DNA of 27,363 bases from Actinomycetes bacterium (GCA_023393755.1 JAEXCA010000028.1:1-27363), one strand, 5' to 3'; positions 6,958-15,313 are shown, counted from the stretch's first letter. Made by a program: numbers and translations. The notes: a model not told the origin generated them from the sequence alone.

Positions 6958-7515
6958 GTGATCGCCGACATCATCAAGGATGCTGACCATCGCATGGCCG
7001 GGGCGGTCGAGCACGCCCGGGAGGAGTTCGGCGCGATCCGCACCGGACGCGCCCATCCCGCGATGTTCAACAAGATCCTGGTCGACTACTACGGCAGCCC
7101 GACGCCGCTGCAGCAGCTGGCCACCTTCCAGGTGCCCGAGGCCCGGGTGGTGCTGATCAGCCCCTTCGACCGGGGGGCGATGGCCGGCATCGAGAAGGCG
7201 ATCCGCGATTCCGACCTCGGGGTCAATCCGGCCAACGACGGCAACGTCATCCGCCTGGTGCTGCCGCAGCTGACCGAGGAACGGCGCAAGGAGTACATCA
7301 AGCTGGCCCGGCACAAGGCCGAGGAGGCCCGGGTCGCGGTGCGCAACACCCGCCGGCACGCGATCGACGCCGCCAACAAGCTGGTCAAGGACAAGGAGAT
7401 CGGCGAGGACGACGCCCGCGGCGCGGAGAAGCAGCTCGACCAGCTGACCAAGAAGCACATCGACCAGGTGGACGAGTTGCTCAAGGCCAAGGAAGCGGAG
7501 TTGATGGAGGTCTGA
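6958..7515 (+). CDS. frr: Ribosome recycling factor
   Basis: A 185-residue RRF, which splits post-termination ribosomes together with EF-G. The GTG at 6958 gives the exact usual family length, and a GAGAAGGGAG ribosome site precedes it. Typical regions are RTGRAHPAMFNKILVDYYG (residues 29-47), TPLQQLATFQVPEARVV, SDLGVNPANDGNVIRLVLPQLTEERR and the long C-terminal three-helix bundle. The reading frame extends upstream to 6898 inside pyrH, but that part is not RRF-like. The stop overlaps the cdsA ATG by one base. Confidence 0.97.
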   Translation: MIADIIKDADHRMAGAVEHAREEFGAIRTGRAHPAMFNKILVDYYGSPTPLQQLATFQVPEARVVLISPFDRGAMAGIEKAIRDSDLGVNPANDGNVIRLVLPQLTEERRKEYIKLARHKAEEARVAVRNTRRHAIDAANKLVKDKEIGEDDARGAEKQLDQLTKKHIDQVDELLKAKEAELMEV

Positions 7516-8384
7516 TGACCTCCACCGATTCCCCCCCGGGTCCGGTCCGGTCGCGGGCCGGACGGGATCTGCCGGCGGCCATCGCGGTCGGCGTCGGCCT
7601 GCTCGCCGCCGTGGTGGTCACCCTGATCTGGTGGCATCCGGGGTTCATCCTGCTGATCGTCGTGCTCACCTGCATGGGCGCCGTCGAGGTGCACCACGCG
7701 CTGAAGCGGATCGGGATGAACTCGGCCATCCTGCCGATCGTGGTGGGGACGGTGGCGATCATCGGCGGCAGCTACGCCGCCGCCGTGCTGGAACCGATCA
7801 GTGGCATCCCCTGGCACGAGGTGCTGCTCGGTGGCCTGGCCCTGACCGTGCTGCTGGCCCTGATCTGGCGGATGCCGGGCGGCGCCGACGGCTACGTCAA
7901 GGACGCCGCGGCCAGCCTGTTCACGATCACCTACATCCCGCTGCTGGCCTCCTTCATCGGGCTGCTGCTCGCCTCCCCGCACGGCGCCTGGAAGCTGGTC
8001 ATCCTGGCGCTCTGCGTGGTGGGCAGCGACGTCGGCGGGTACGCCTTCGGCGCCACCCTCGGCAGGCATCCAATGGCGCCCAACATCAGCCCGAAGAAGA
8101 CCTGGGAGGGCCTGGCCGGCTCGGTCGTGACGGCGTCAGTGGTCGGGATGGTGGCCGGCTGGCTGCTGCTGGCGCTGCCGTGGTGGTTCGGCCTGATCAT
8201 GGGCGTGACCTGCGTGGTGTTCGGTACCGCCGGCGACCTGATCGAGTCGTTGATCAAGCGGGACGTCGGGATCAAGGACATGTCCTCCTCGCTGCCCGGC
8301 CACGGCGGCGTGATGGACCGGCTCGATTCCATGCTGGTGGCGGCCCCGGCCGGCTGGCTGCTGTTCACGGTCTTCTCGGTATGA
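7515..8384 (+). CDS. cdsA: Phosphatidate cytidylyltransferase (CDP-diglyceride synthase)
   Basis: A 289-residue integral membrane enzyme that makes CDP-diacylglycerol from phosphatidic acid and CTP, the branch point for phosphatidylglycerol, cardiolipin and phosphatidylinositol synthesis. Eight or so hydrophobic segments are visible from residue 20 onward. The C-terminal family signature is intact: KRDVGIKD followed by LPGHGGVMDRLDS (about residues 248-272). The ATG shares its A with the frr stop codon, and the stop overlaps the rlmN start as ATGA, so the three genes are translationally coupled. The KKTWEG segment at about 194-199 is also typical. Confidence 0.96.
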   Translation: MTSTDSPPGPVRSRAGRDLPAAIAVGVGLLAAVVVTLIWWHPGFILLIVVLTCMGAVEVHHALKRIGMNSAILPIVVGTVAIIGGSYAAAVLEPISGIPWHEVLLGGLALTVLLALIWRMPGGADGYVKDAAASLFTITYIPLLASFIGLLLASPHGAWKLVILALCVVGSDVGGYAFGATLGRHPMAPNISPKKTWEGLAGSVVTASVVGMVAGWLLLALPWWFGLIMGVTCVVFGTAGDLIESLIKRDVGIKDMSSSLPGHGGVMDRLDSMLVAAPAGWLLFTVFSV

Positions 8385-9592
8385 CCGGGTCGCTCACCCC
8401 CCAGGAGGAGTCCAGCTACGCCGAGCTGGTCGCCCACGCCGAGGCGGGACGCACCGTCCCGTTGGTGATGGCCGCGCCGCGGCGGGGGAAGCCGCCGGCG
8501 CACTGGCTCGATCTCGCCCCCGAGGCCAGGGCGGAGGCGGTGACCGACCTCGGCCTGGCGACGTTCCGCCGGGGCCAGGTCGACCGGCACCTGTTCGATC
8601 ACCTCAGCACCGACCCGGCCGAATGGACCGACATCGCGCGACCGGACGCCGACCGCCTCGCCGCTGCGTGGCTGCCGTCCCTGCTCACCCGGGTACGCGA
8701 CCAGGTGGCCGACGCCGGGACCACCGTGAAGACGCTGTGGCGGCTGTTCGACGGCTCCCTGGTGGAGTCGGTGCTGATGCGCTACGGCGTCCCCGGTCTG
8801 CGGGCGTCGGGACGCGGCCGCGAGCGCGCCACGGTGTGCATCTCGTCCCAGGCCGGCTGCGGCATGGCCTGCCCGTTCTGCGCCACCGGCCAGGGCGGCC
8901 TGCAGCGCAACCTGACCGCCGCCGAGATCCTGCTGCAGGTGGTGGACGCCGCCCGCAAGCTCCGGGACGGCGCCATCCCGGGCGGCCCCGGCCGGGTGAA
9001 CAACATCGTCTTCATGGGGATGGGCGAACCCATGGCCAACTACAAGGCGGTGCTGACCACCGTCCGGACCATCACCGCCCCGACCCCCAACGGGCTCGGC
9101 ATCTCGGCCCGTGGCGTCACCGTCTCGACGGTCGGCCTGGTGCCGCGGATCCGGCAGCTGGCGGAGGAGGGCCTGCCGGTCACCCTGGCGGTCAGCCTGC
9201 ACGCCCCGGACGACGACCTGCGCGACGAACTCTGCCCGATCAACACCCGCTGGCAGGTGGCCGAGGTGGTGGACGCCGCCCACGGCTACTTCGCCGCCAC
9301 CGGCCGCCGGGTGTCGATCGAGTACGCGCTGATCCGGGATGTGAACGACCAGCCCTGGCGCGCCGAGGCGCTGGCCAAGGTGCTGCGCCGGGACGGCTTC
9401 GGCTGGGTGCACGTCAACCTGATCCCGCTGAACCCCACCCCTGGTTCGAAGTGGACCGCCTCCCGCCGCCGGGACGAGGTGGAGTTCGTCCGACGCTTGG
9501 AGACCGCCGGCGTGCAGGTCACCGTCCGCGACACCCGGGGCCGGGAGATCGACGGCGCCTGTGGCCAGCTGGCCGCCCGGGACGCCAGCTAG
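8381..9592 (+). CDS. rlmN: Dual-specificity 23S rRNA/tRNA adenine-C2 methyltransferase
   Basis: A 403-residue radical-SAM enzyme that makes 2-methyladenosine at position 2503 of 23S rRNA and usually at position 37 of some tRNAs. The [4Fe-4S] motif CGMACPFC gives C160, C164 and C167. The Cys corresponding to E. coli C118 is C153 (TVCISSQ), and the methyl-carrying Cys is C394 near the C-terminus (DGACGQL). The N-terminal LAPEARAEAV and FDGSLVESVLMRY regions and the GMGEPMANY strand are typical. The true start is the ATG at 8381 overlapping the cdsA stop. The same frame stays open far upstream, but that part lies inside cdsA in another frame and is not RlmN sequence. Confidence 0.97.
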   Translation: MTGSLTPQEESSYAELVAHAEAGRTVPLVMAAPRRGKPPAHWLDLAPEARAEAVTDLGLATFRRGQVDRHLFDHLSTDPAEWTDIARPDADRLAAAWLPSLLTRVRDQVADAGTTVKTLWRLFDGSLVESVLMRYGVPGLRASGRGRERATVCISSQAGCGMACPFCATGQGGLQRNLTAAEILLQVVDAARKLRDGAIPGGPGRVNNIVFMGMGEPMANYKAVLTTVRTITAPTPNGLGISARGVTVSTVGLVPRIRQLAEEGLPVTLAVSLHAPDDDLRDELCPINTRWQVAEVVDAAHGYFAATGRRVSIEYALIRDVNDQPWRAEALAKVLRRDGFGWVHVNLIPLNPTPGSKWTASRRRDEVEFVRRLETAGVQVTVRDTRGREIDGACGQLAARDAS

Positions 9593-9627
9593 CCTTCGTC
9601 AGGCTCAGGCATCGTCAGGCTCAGGCA
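9593..9627. repeat. REP-like repeat with 16-bp tandem duplication after rlmN
   Basis: CCTTCGTCAGGCTCAGG (9593-9609) is the reverse complement of CCTGAGCCTGACGAAGG. It matches the repeat at 24311-24327 at 16 of 17 bases. The 16-bp core starting TCGTCAGG is duplicated in tandem (9596-9611 and 9612-9627). The stop codon of the LOG-family gene lies inside the second copy. I recognise this motif as a common small intergenic repeat in high-GC actinobacteria, from memory only. Confidence 0.75.
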
Positions 9628-10712
9628 TCGTTGGCCAGGAACCGGGCCGCCTCGGCGACGGTGTCGCACAGGTGGATCCGGCCGGCCAGCGGACGTCCCT
9701 GCGCCAGCGCGCTGACCAGCGGCCACGCCGGCAGCGTGCGGGTCCAGTGTTCGGAGTCGACGAAGACCAGCGGCGGCACGTCCTCGCCGTCGGCGTAGTA
9801 GCGGGGCGTGACGGCCTGGAAGATCTCCTGGACGGTGCCGGCCGCGCCCGGCAGGTAGATCACCCCGGCGTCCGCCAGCCGCAGCAGGGCGTCCTCGCGC
9901 AACGCGTTGGAGAAGAACTTGGCCACCTGCCGACCGAACACGTTCGGCGGCTCGTGGCCGTACAGCCAGGTGGGGATGCCGATGCTGGGACCGGTCAGCT
10001 GCCAGCGTCGCCGCACCGCGAAGCCCGCCCCGGCCCACGCCGTGACGTCCGGTGCGAAGCTGGGGTGCCCGGCCAGGATCGCCACCGCCGCCGCGAGGTC
10101 CTCCGGTCCGCCGGCCAGGGCCGCACCGAGCGCGGCCGCCTCCATCAGCCCGGGCCCGCCGCCGGTCAGCACGGTGTGGCCGGCCGCCGCCAGTTCCCGT
10201 CCGAGCCGAGCGGTCTCGAGGTAGATCGGATGGTCCCGGCCGAACCGGTGGCCGCCCATCACCCCGATCGCTCCGCTCAGCCGCAGGTCGCCGAGCGCGT
10301 CGAGCACGGCGTGGTCGTGCAGGGTCATCGCCAGGTCGGCGCGCAGGCTCGGCTGGTGGCCGATGTCCTGCCACCACCGGTAGACCCGGGCGTCGAGGGT
10401 GTGGCGATAGCCGGCCTCGAGCCCGGCGTAGAGCTCCTCGGGCGAGTAGAGCCCGCCCCGGTAGGGGTCGAAGGGGAGATCCGGCAGCCGGGGAAAGACC
10501 AGCGCGCCGGCCTCCACCAGCCGTCCCTCGACGCCCGGATCCAGCTCGCAGCCCAGGAAGATCGTGCCGGCCACGCCCGCCGCCAGCAGCTCCGGCGCCA
10601 GCCCGCGCAGGTCGACCGACTGAAGGTAGGCGCCGGCCAGGCTGTGCCCGCCGTCCAGCCAGGCGTCGACCTCGGCGAGCGAGTGCAGCTCGGTTGCCGG
10701 CACCCGGTTCAC
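9621..10712 (-). CDS. LOG-family (lysine-decarboxylase-like) protein
   Basis: A 363-residue protein with the two diagnostic LOG-family motifs in a Rossmann-like fold: GGGPGLMEA (residues 184-192) and the PGGxGTxxE equivalent PGAAGTVQE (288-296). Family members with clear activity are cytokinin riboside 5'-monophosphate phosphoribohydrolases or general nucleotide 5'-monophosphate nucleosidases. The older name lysine decarboxylase is misleading. This protein is longer than the usual 180-260 residues and has an N-terminal extension of about 140 residues of unknown role. The second Gly of PGGxGT is Ala here. It overlaps the upstream DUF1801 gene by 4 bp. Activity is likely but the substrate is unknown. 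Confidence 0.85.
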   Translation of the reverse strand: MNRVPATELHSLAEVDAWLDGGHSLAGAYLQSVDLRGLAPELLAAGVAGTIFLGCELDPGVEGRLVEAGALVFPRLPDLPFDPYRGGLYSPEELYAGLEAGYRHTLDARVYRWWQDIGHQPSLRADLAMTLHDHAVLDALGDLRLSGAIGVMGGHRFGRDHPIYLETARLGRELAAAGHTVLTGGGPGLMEAAALGAALAGGPEDLAAAVAILAGHPSFAPDVTAWAGAGFAVRRRWQLTGPSIGIPTWLYGHEPPNVFGRQVAKFFSNALREDALLRLADAGVIYLPGAAGTVQEIFQAVTPRYYADGEDVPPLVFVDSEHWTRTLPAWPLVSALAQGRPLAGRIHLCDTVAEAARFLANDA

Positions 10713-11053
10713 CGCTCGATCTCGGCGACCCGGGCGGCGATCAGCCGGTCCAGCACCGCGATCGGAGGCGGCTGCTCGGCCTGGAAGCGCACCGTTCCCT
10801 TGGCCAGCGGGAAGCCGGCAAGGTCGTCCCTGACGGTGTCGAGGGCGGCCGGGCTGAACGGGTACAGCCCGATGTGGCCCTTGGCGTTCATCACCGACAG
10901 CAGGGGCTTACCCCGGTACCGCAGCGCCGGCATGCCGTAGCCAACTCCGTCCACGGCGTCCGGGACGAGTTCCCGCGCCCGGTCGTAGATCGCCGTGATC
11001 GCCGTCCGCTGCGGTTCGGGCAGGCCGTCCAGGTAGTCGCTCAGCTCCGACAT
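10709..11053 (-). CDS. DUF1801 family protein (YdhG-like)
   Basis: A 114-residue cytosolic protein that looks like the DUF1801 or YdhG-like family. Recognisable stretches are YLDGLPEPQR at the start, VGYGMPALRYRGKPLL (residues 37-52) and HIGLYPFSPAAL (60-71). A Bacillus relative has been described as an intracellular iron chaperone, but most members are uncharacterised. It overlaps the LOG-family gene by 4 bp and is probably co-transcribed with it. It lies 28 bp from the kdgK stop codon. A minus-strand AGC-rich stretch precedes the ATG but no strong ribosome site is evident. Confidence 0.8.
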   Translation of the reverse strand: MSELSDYLDGLPEPQRTAITAIYDRARELVPDAVDGVGYGMPALRYRGKPLLSVMNAKGHIGLYPFSPAALDTVRDDLAGFPLAKGTVRFQAEQPPPIAVLDRLIAARVAEIER

Positions 11054-11081
11054 GACGCCAGCATAGGGCTGGCCGCCGGGC

Positions 11082-12182
11082 TCAGCGGTCGACCCGGGCC
11101 GAGCCGCCGCCGGCGAGCTTGAGGATCTCGGCCCTGGTGGCCATGGTGGTGTCGCCGGGGGTGGTCATCGCCAGGGCGCCGTGGGCGGCGCCGTACTCCA
11201 CCGCGGTCTGCAGCTCCTCGCCCTGCAGCAGCCCGTAGATCAGCCCGGAGGCGAAGGAGTCGCCGCCGCCGACCCGGTCCAGGATCTCCAGGTGTGGCCG
11301 CATGGTGGCTTCGACCAGGCCGCTGGCCGGCGACCAGGCGATCGCCCCCCAGTCGTTGTCCGAGGCGGTGTGGACGGTGCGCAGCGTGGTGGCGATCACG
11401 CCGAAGTTCGGGTACGCCCGGCTGACCTCGGCGATCATGGCGCCGAAGGCGCCGACCTCGAGGGAGCTGAGGTTCTCGTCCACCCCGGCGACCTCGAAGC
11501 CGAGCGAGGCGGTGAAGTCCTCCTCGTTGCCGATCATCACGTCGACGTACCTGGCCAGCTCGCGGTTGACCTCCTGGGCCTTGGCCTGGCCGCCGATCGA
11601 CTTCCACAGGCTGGGCCGGTAGTTCAGGTCGTAGGAGACGATGGTGCCGTGCCGCTTGGCGGCCTGCAGTGCGGCCAGCGCGGTCTCGGCGGCGGTCTCG
11701 CTGAGTGCCGCGTAGATGCCGCCGGTGTGCAGCCAGCGGACGCCGAGGGTGCCGAACAGGTGGTCCCAGTCCAGGTCGCCGGGCTTCAGCTGGGAGATCG
11801 CGGTCAGCCCGCGATCGGAGACGCCGACCGCGCCGCGGACGCCGAAGCCGCGTTCGGTGAAGTTCAGCCCGTTGCGGACCGTCCGTCCGACGCCGTCCCC
11901 GGCCACCCAGCTGACCAGCGGGTCGACCCCGCCGGCGAGGATGCAGTCCTCGACCAGCCGGCCCACCGCGTTGTCCACCAGCGCGGTGACCACGCCGGTC
12001 CGCAGCCCGAACGCCTTGCGCAGGCCGCGGGCGACGTTGTACTCGCCGCCGCCCTCCCAGACCCGGAACTGCCGGGTGGTGTGGATCCGTTCCTCGCCCG
12101 GATCGAGCCGCAGCATCACCTCGCCCAGCGAAACCTGGTCGTACCGGCAACTGTCCGCGGGACGGACGTCGATCACGCTCAT
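11082..12182 (-). CDS. kdgK: 2-keto-3-deoxygluconate kinase (PfkB family)
   Basis: A 366-residue PfkB-fold sugar kinase. It carries the signature DRVGGGDSFASGLIYGLL, with catalytic base D308, and an N-terminal WEGGGEYNVARGL substrate region (residues 42-54). DLNYRPSLW (185-193) is the form seen in 2-keto-3-deoxygluconate kinases. It would phosphorylate KDG to 2-keto-3-deoxy-6-phosphogluconate. This matches the KduI and KduD genes in the opposite arm of the locus, which make KDG. A GAGGAGG ribosome site lies about 10 bp before the ATG. It is the last gene of the leftward arm, 108 bp after the regulator gene. Confidence 0.92.
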   Translation of the reverse strand: MSVIDVRPADSCRYDQVSLGEVMLRLDPGEERIHTTRQFRVWEGGGEYNVARGLRKAFGLRTGVVTALVDNAVGRLVEDCILAGGVDPLVSWVAGDGVGRTVRNGLNFTERGFGVRGAVGVSDRGLTAISQLKPGDLDWDHLFGTLGVRWLHTGGIYAALSETAAETALAALQAAKRHGTIVSYDLNYRPSLWKSIGGQAKAQEVNRELARYVDVMIGNEEDFTASLGFEVAGVDENLSSLEVGAFGAMIAEVSRAYPNFGVIATTLRTVHTASDNDWGAIAWSPASGLVEATMRPHLEILDRVGGGDSFASGLIYGLLQGEELQTAVEYGAAHGALAMTTPGDTTMATRAEILKLAGGGSARVDR

Positions 12183-12290
12183 GGCGGGTATGGCCTCCTC
12201 GTCAGGCTGATGGGAAACGGGGGTTCCCGGAGTTCACTGTAGTGATGCGACGCGGGTGCGCCTGAGCCCTTGCACCTTCTTGCCGTCCGG
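12183..12290 (-). promoter_or_regulatory. Gap between regulator and kdgK with possible operator palindromes
   Basis: This 108-bp gap has no gene. It contains the palindrome TCACTGTAGTGA (12234-12245; 5-bp arms, 2-bp centre) and a GGGAA/TTCCC inverted repeat (12212-12228). Either could be an operator or part of a separate kdgK promoter. A 6-bp hairpin CCGTCC/GGACGG (12283-12299) spans the end of the regulator gene but has no U-run. None of the CGATCAT sites of the divergent region is present here. Confidence 0.35.
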
Positions 12291-13403
12291 TCAGGACGGG
12301 CCTGGCGCGGCGGCTCGGGCGGTGGATTCCCGGACGTTCAGGCTGGGGCTGACCACGACGCGCTGGGCCGGCCGGCCGGGATCCGACAGCCGGTGGATCA
12401 GCAGCTCGACGGCCGCCTGGCCGACCGCCGCCCGCGGTGGGCTGACCGCTGTCAGCGCGGGGTTGAACAGCTGGGCGACCTGATCGTCGTAGGCGATCAC
12501 CGAGAGGTCGCCGGGCACGGCGAGGCCACGGGCCAGGGCGTACTCCACCACGGTGATCGCCTCGGGATCGGAGTGCACCAGCAGCGCGGTGGTGCCCGAG
12601 GCGACCACGGTGTCGATGATCGCGTTGACGATCTCGGGGAACTCCGGCGAGCGGTGGTCGGGAACGAACCGCTCGAAGTGTTCGCTGCGATCCAGGCCGA
12701 GTTCCTCGCAGGCCCGTTCCCAACCGGCCGCGATCTTGCGTGAGGTGGGGGAGAGGCGGGAGACCACCAACCCGACCCGGCGATGGCCGAGCTCCGCCAG
12801 GTGCTGGGCGGCCAGCACGCCGCCCAGGGCGTGGTCGGTGGTGGCGGACTCCAGCGGCTCGTGGGTGTCCGGACGGACGGCGTCGCGCTCGACCAGCACC
12901 ACCGGGAGCTTCTGCCGGCTCAGCCAGGCGACCACGTCCCGGCCGTGCGGGCTGTCGACGTTCGGCGCGAACAGCAGACCCCGGACGCCCTCGGTGCGCA
13001 CCAGCCGCTCCAGCACCGGACGCTCGTCCTGCAGTTCGTAGGAGGAACCGCGCAGCAACAGCCGCATGCCGTGCTGCTGGGCCGCGTTCTCCATCCCGCG
13101 GATCACGCCCGGCCAGTAGTAGTCCAGCGACGGCACCAGGACGGCGATCGTCGCGGTGGTGCTGCCGGGCGAGGCGGAGGTGTCGGCCCGGTCGGAGGGG
13201 ACCGGCACGGCACCGCCGTGGACGCGCTCCAGCAGCCCTTCGGCCTCGAGCTGGGCGAGGTCGCGCCGCAGCGTGACGGCGGTCACGCCGAGCTGCTCGG
13301 TGAGTTCGGAGACCCGCACCATGCCGTCCCGGGCGAGGGCGGCCAGGACATGGGCGCGACGGCCGGCCGGCAGGGGGCTGCGGGGAACGGGGGAGGGGTT
13401 CAT
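12291..13403 (-). CDS. Hybrid transcriptional regulator: DeoR-type HTH with LacI-type sugar-sensor domain
   Basis: A 370-residue protein. Residues about 17-66 form a DeoR/GlpR-type winged helix-turn-helix, with MVRVSELTEQLGV followed by VTLRRDLAQLEAEGLLERVHGG. Residues about 85-360 are a type I periplasmic-binding-fold sensor like LacI/PurR, with PSLDYYWPGVIRGMENAA, LAELGHRRVGLV, SVIAYDD and FNPALTAVSPPRAAVG. DeoR-type HTHs normally carry a sugar-phosphate isomerase-like domain, and LacI sensors normally carry a LacI HTH, so the pairing is a domain swap. The ATG overlaps the stop of the lyase gene as ATGA. It probably controls the divergent uronate locus, most likely as a repressor released by a sugar, but the ligand cannot be read from the sequence. 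Confidence 0.88.
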   Translation of the reverse strand: MNPSPVPRSPLPAGRRAHVLAALARDGMVRVSELTEQLGVTAVTLRRDLAQLEAEGLLERVHGGAVPVPSDRADTSASPGSTTATIAVLVPSLDYYWPGVIRGMENAAQQHGMRLLLRGSSYELQDERPVLERLVRTEGVRGLLFAPNVDSPHGRDVVAWLSRQKLPVVLVERDAVRPDTHEPLESATTDHALGGVLAAQHLAELGHRRVGLVVSRLSPTSRKIAAGWERACEELGLDRSEHFERFVPDHRSPEFPEIVNAIIDTVVASGTTALLVHSDPEAITVVEYALARGLAVPGDLSVIAYDDQVAQLFNPALTAVSPPRAAVGQAAVELLIHRLSDPGRPAQRVVVSPSLNVRESTARAAAPGPS

Positions 13404-15313
13404 CGGGTCACCTGCCGCACGGTGACGAGCAGGTCGTGACGGCCGGTCACGTCCAGCTCGATTCGGGTCAGCCGATCTCCCCACACGGTGTTGAGCATAG
13501 GGTCGTCCACGGTCCGCAGGGATGAGTGCGCCGGTATGTCGGCCGGCCATTCCAGCCGGAGCGGGGTGGCTCCGGCCAGCGGGACGACCTCGGCCCGGCC
13601 GGGGGAGAGGGTCACCCGTCCGGCCACCAGGAAGCACACCGTGGTGGGTGGCTCGGGTTCGGCGCCCGGCCAGGGCACCAGCTGCCAGGCATCCCGAACG
13701 GCGATCGTGCCGTCGGTCAGCCGGGCGCTCCGGCGCCAGCCGGCCAGGCCCTCGACCGGGTAGGCCGCGGCGAGGTCGAGCGCGAGTCCGTTGTCGAGCG
13801 GCTCCACGGCGGTGGCCCGGAAGCCGCGCCCGGCGGCCTGCTGGGTACCGCGCACCCGGGGCACGTTGTGCCAGGCGCTCTGCATCGGCCACAGCCGGTA
13901 GCGCTCCGGGCCGAAGGTGGCCGCGGTGTAGGTGGGGCGGCCGGCGTCCACCAGCACCGGGACCCCGTCGCTGGCGACCACCACCTCACCGACGTCGTTG
14001 TGGTTGTGGTGCTCGTCGTTGTGGCCGCCCTTGACCACCAGGGTGAGGCCGGCGAAGCTGTCGGCCCGTTCCCGCACCAGCCGCAGCTGGACCGACTCCA
14101 GCCACACCTGCTGCGGGGGCGGCGCCGGGAGCGGAGTGGCAGCCAGCCAGTCGGCGTCGGTCACCGCCCGCAGCAGCCTGCCCAGGCCCGCGCTCTCGTG
14201 CGCGACCGGTTCACCCGGACGGCGCTGCGCGGCGGCGAACCCGGCCGCGGCGGCATCGCCCACCTGCCGTCCGGCGCGATACAGGACGTCCCAGGGGGCA
14301 TCACCGGCCCGCGCCGACCCGTCGGCCGGATTCATCACCCACCCGGGCCCGAGCTGCAACCGGTGGGGGAAGCCGATCGTGGCGCGGAGCGCGGGTACCA
14401 GCCCCAGCAGGTCGGCCCGGCCGGAGGTGGCGTGCCGCAGGAGCTCCAGCGCCTCCAGGGCGCGGCAGGCGCCGGCCCACCAGTAGTGGTAGCCCTCGTC
14501 GATCGCCCCGTCGTCGGGCAGGGCGGCGACGTAGCGATCCAGCCCGGTGACCACCAGGTCCACGATCCGTGCCCGCTCGGCTGCCTGGGCCGGGGCGTCC
14601 AGCAGCCGCAGCGCGCCGACCAGCAGGTTGCCGTGGATCCAGGGATTCCAGTTGTGCACGTCGCCGTCCAGGCCCAGCCAGTGCCAGTCCCGCCGGCCGG
14701 TGAACGGGCCGAACACCCGCTGCTGTGCCTCGTACCGGATCCGGGCGCGCAGTCCTGGGTAGGCCCGGTCGAGCTGCGCGCCGAGCAACTGGTCGATCCA
14801 CGCCAGCTGCGCGACCACCTCGCCGGCGCCGAGGTCGAGCTGGGGATCGGAGACCACCGGCAGCACCGATCCGTGCCGGAGCCGGCAGTCGTCGTGCGCT
14901 GGCCAGCACCATGACGTCTGCTCGCACAGTTGCCAGACCCCGTCCGCGACCGCGTCGACGAAGCGGGGTTCCAGGGAGACAGCGGCGGCGATCGCCGCCC
15001 GGCTGAGTCGCTGCTGGCGGGCGAAGACGAGGCCCTCGTGCCGGGAACGGTCGCCGTCGCGGTGCACCCGCACGGCCGTGCTGGCCAGCGGCTGCGGCCA
15101 CGGCTGGTCCAGATCGGCGGTGGCGCGGGCGAGCAGGTCGCGCAGGGTGGAGGGATCGGCGCGCCCGCCGGAGGGATCCCACACGCTGCGATCGCCGGCC
15201 GGGGGGCAGCCCAGGGCGAGCTCCGGCGGCAGCAGCAGCTCGGCGGTGATCGTCCCGACGCCCAGCCCGGTCAGTGCGGACCTCAGCGGTCCGCGGTACT
15301 CGGTCCCAGCCAT
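13400..15313 (-). CDS. Heparinase II/III-like polysaccharide lyase, cytoplasmic
   Basis: A 637-residue protein with the two-domain layout of heparinase II/III-type lyases. The first is an N-terminal alpha/alpha toroid (about residues 60-390), with HNWNPWIHGNL (220-230) and DEGYHYWWAGA (272-282). The second is a C-terminal beta-sandwich (about 405-637), with the family hallmark GGHNDEHHNHNDVGEV (429-444) and AWHNVPRVRG. Candidate catalytic residues are Y275 or Y277 and the His residues of the HNHND motif. Such enzymes cut uronic-acid glycosidic bonds by beta-elimination and leave an unsaturated uronate. No signal peptide is visible, so it probably acts on imported oligosaccharides. AGGAAGG precedes the ATG. 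The exact substrate (hyaluronan, heparosan, alginate or another) is unknown. Confidence 0.85.
   Translation of the reverse strand: MAGTEYRGPLRSALTGLGVGTITAELLLPPELALGCPPAGDRSVWDPSGGRADPSTLRDLLARATADLDQPWPQPLASTAVRVHRDGDRSRHEGLVFARQQRLSRAAIAAAVSLEPRFVDAVADGVWQLCEQTSWCWPAHDDCRLRHGSVLPVVSDPQLDLGAGEVVAQLAWIDQLLGAQLDRAYPGLRARIRYEAQQRVFGPFTGRRDWHWLGLDGDVHNWNPWIHGNLLVGALRLLDAPAQAAERARIVDLVVTGLDRYVAALPDDGAIDEGYHYWWAGACRALEALELLRHATSGRADLLGLVPALRATIGFPHRLQLGPGWVMNPADGSARAGDAPWDVLYRAGRQVGDAAAAGFAAAQRRPGEPVAHESAGLGRLLRAVTDADWLAATPLPAPPPQQVWLESVQLRLVRERADSFAGLTLVVKGGHNDEHHNHNDVGEVVVASDGVPVLVDAGRPTYTAATFGPERYRLWPMQSAWHNVPRVRGTQQAAGRGFRATAVEPLDNGLALDLAAAYPVEGLAGWRRSARLTDGTIAVRDAWQLVPWPGAEPEPPTTVCFLVAGRVTLSPGRAEVVPLAGATPLRLEWPADIPAHSSLRTVDDPMLNTVWGDRLTRIELDVTGRHDLLVTVRQVTR

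Noticed and set aside
4230..7073. A 947-codon open frame on the minus strand across rpsB, tsf and pyrH.
   Set aside because: It is antisense to three certain genes. Its translation is low-complexity Gly/Leu/Asp/His-rich sequence with no family motif, as expected for the complement of GC-rich coding DNA.
12283..12299. Hairpin CCGTCC/GGACGG as terminator of the regulator gene.
   Set aside because: The stem has only 6 bp and no T-run follows on the minus strand. It also overlaps the last codons.
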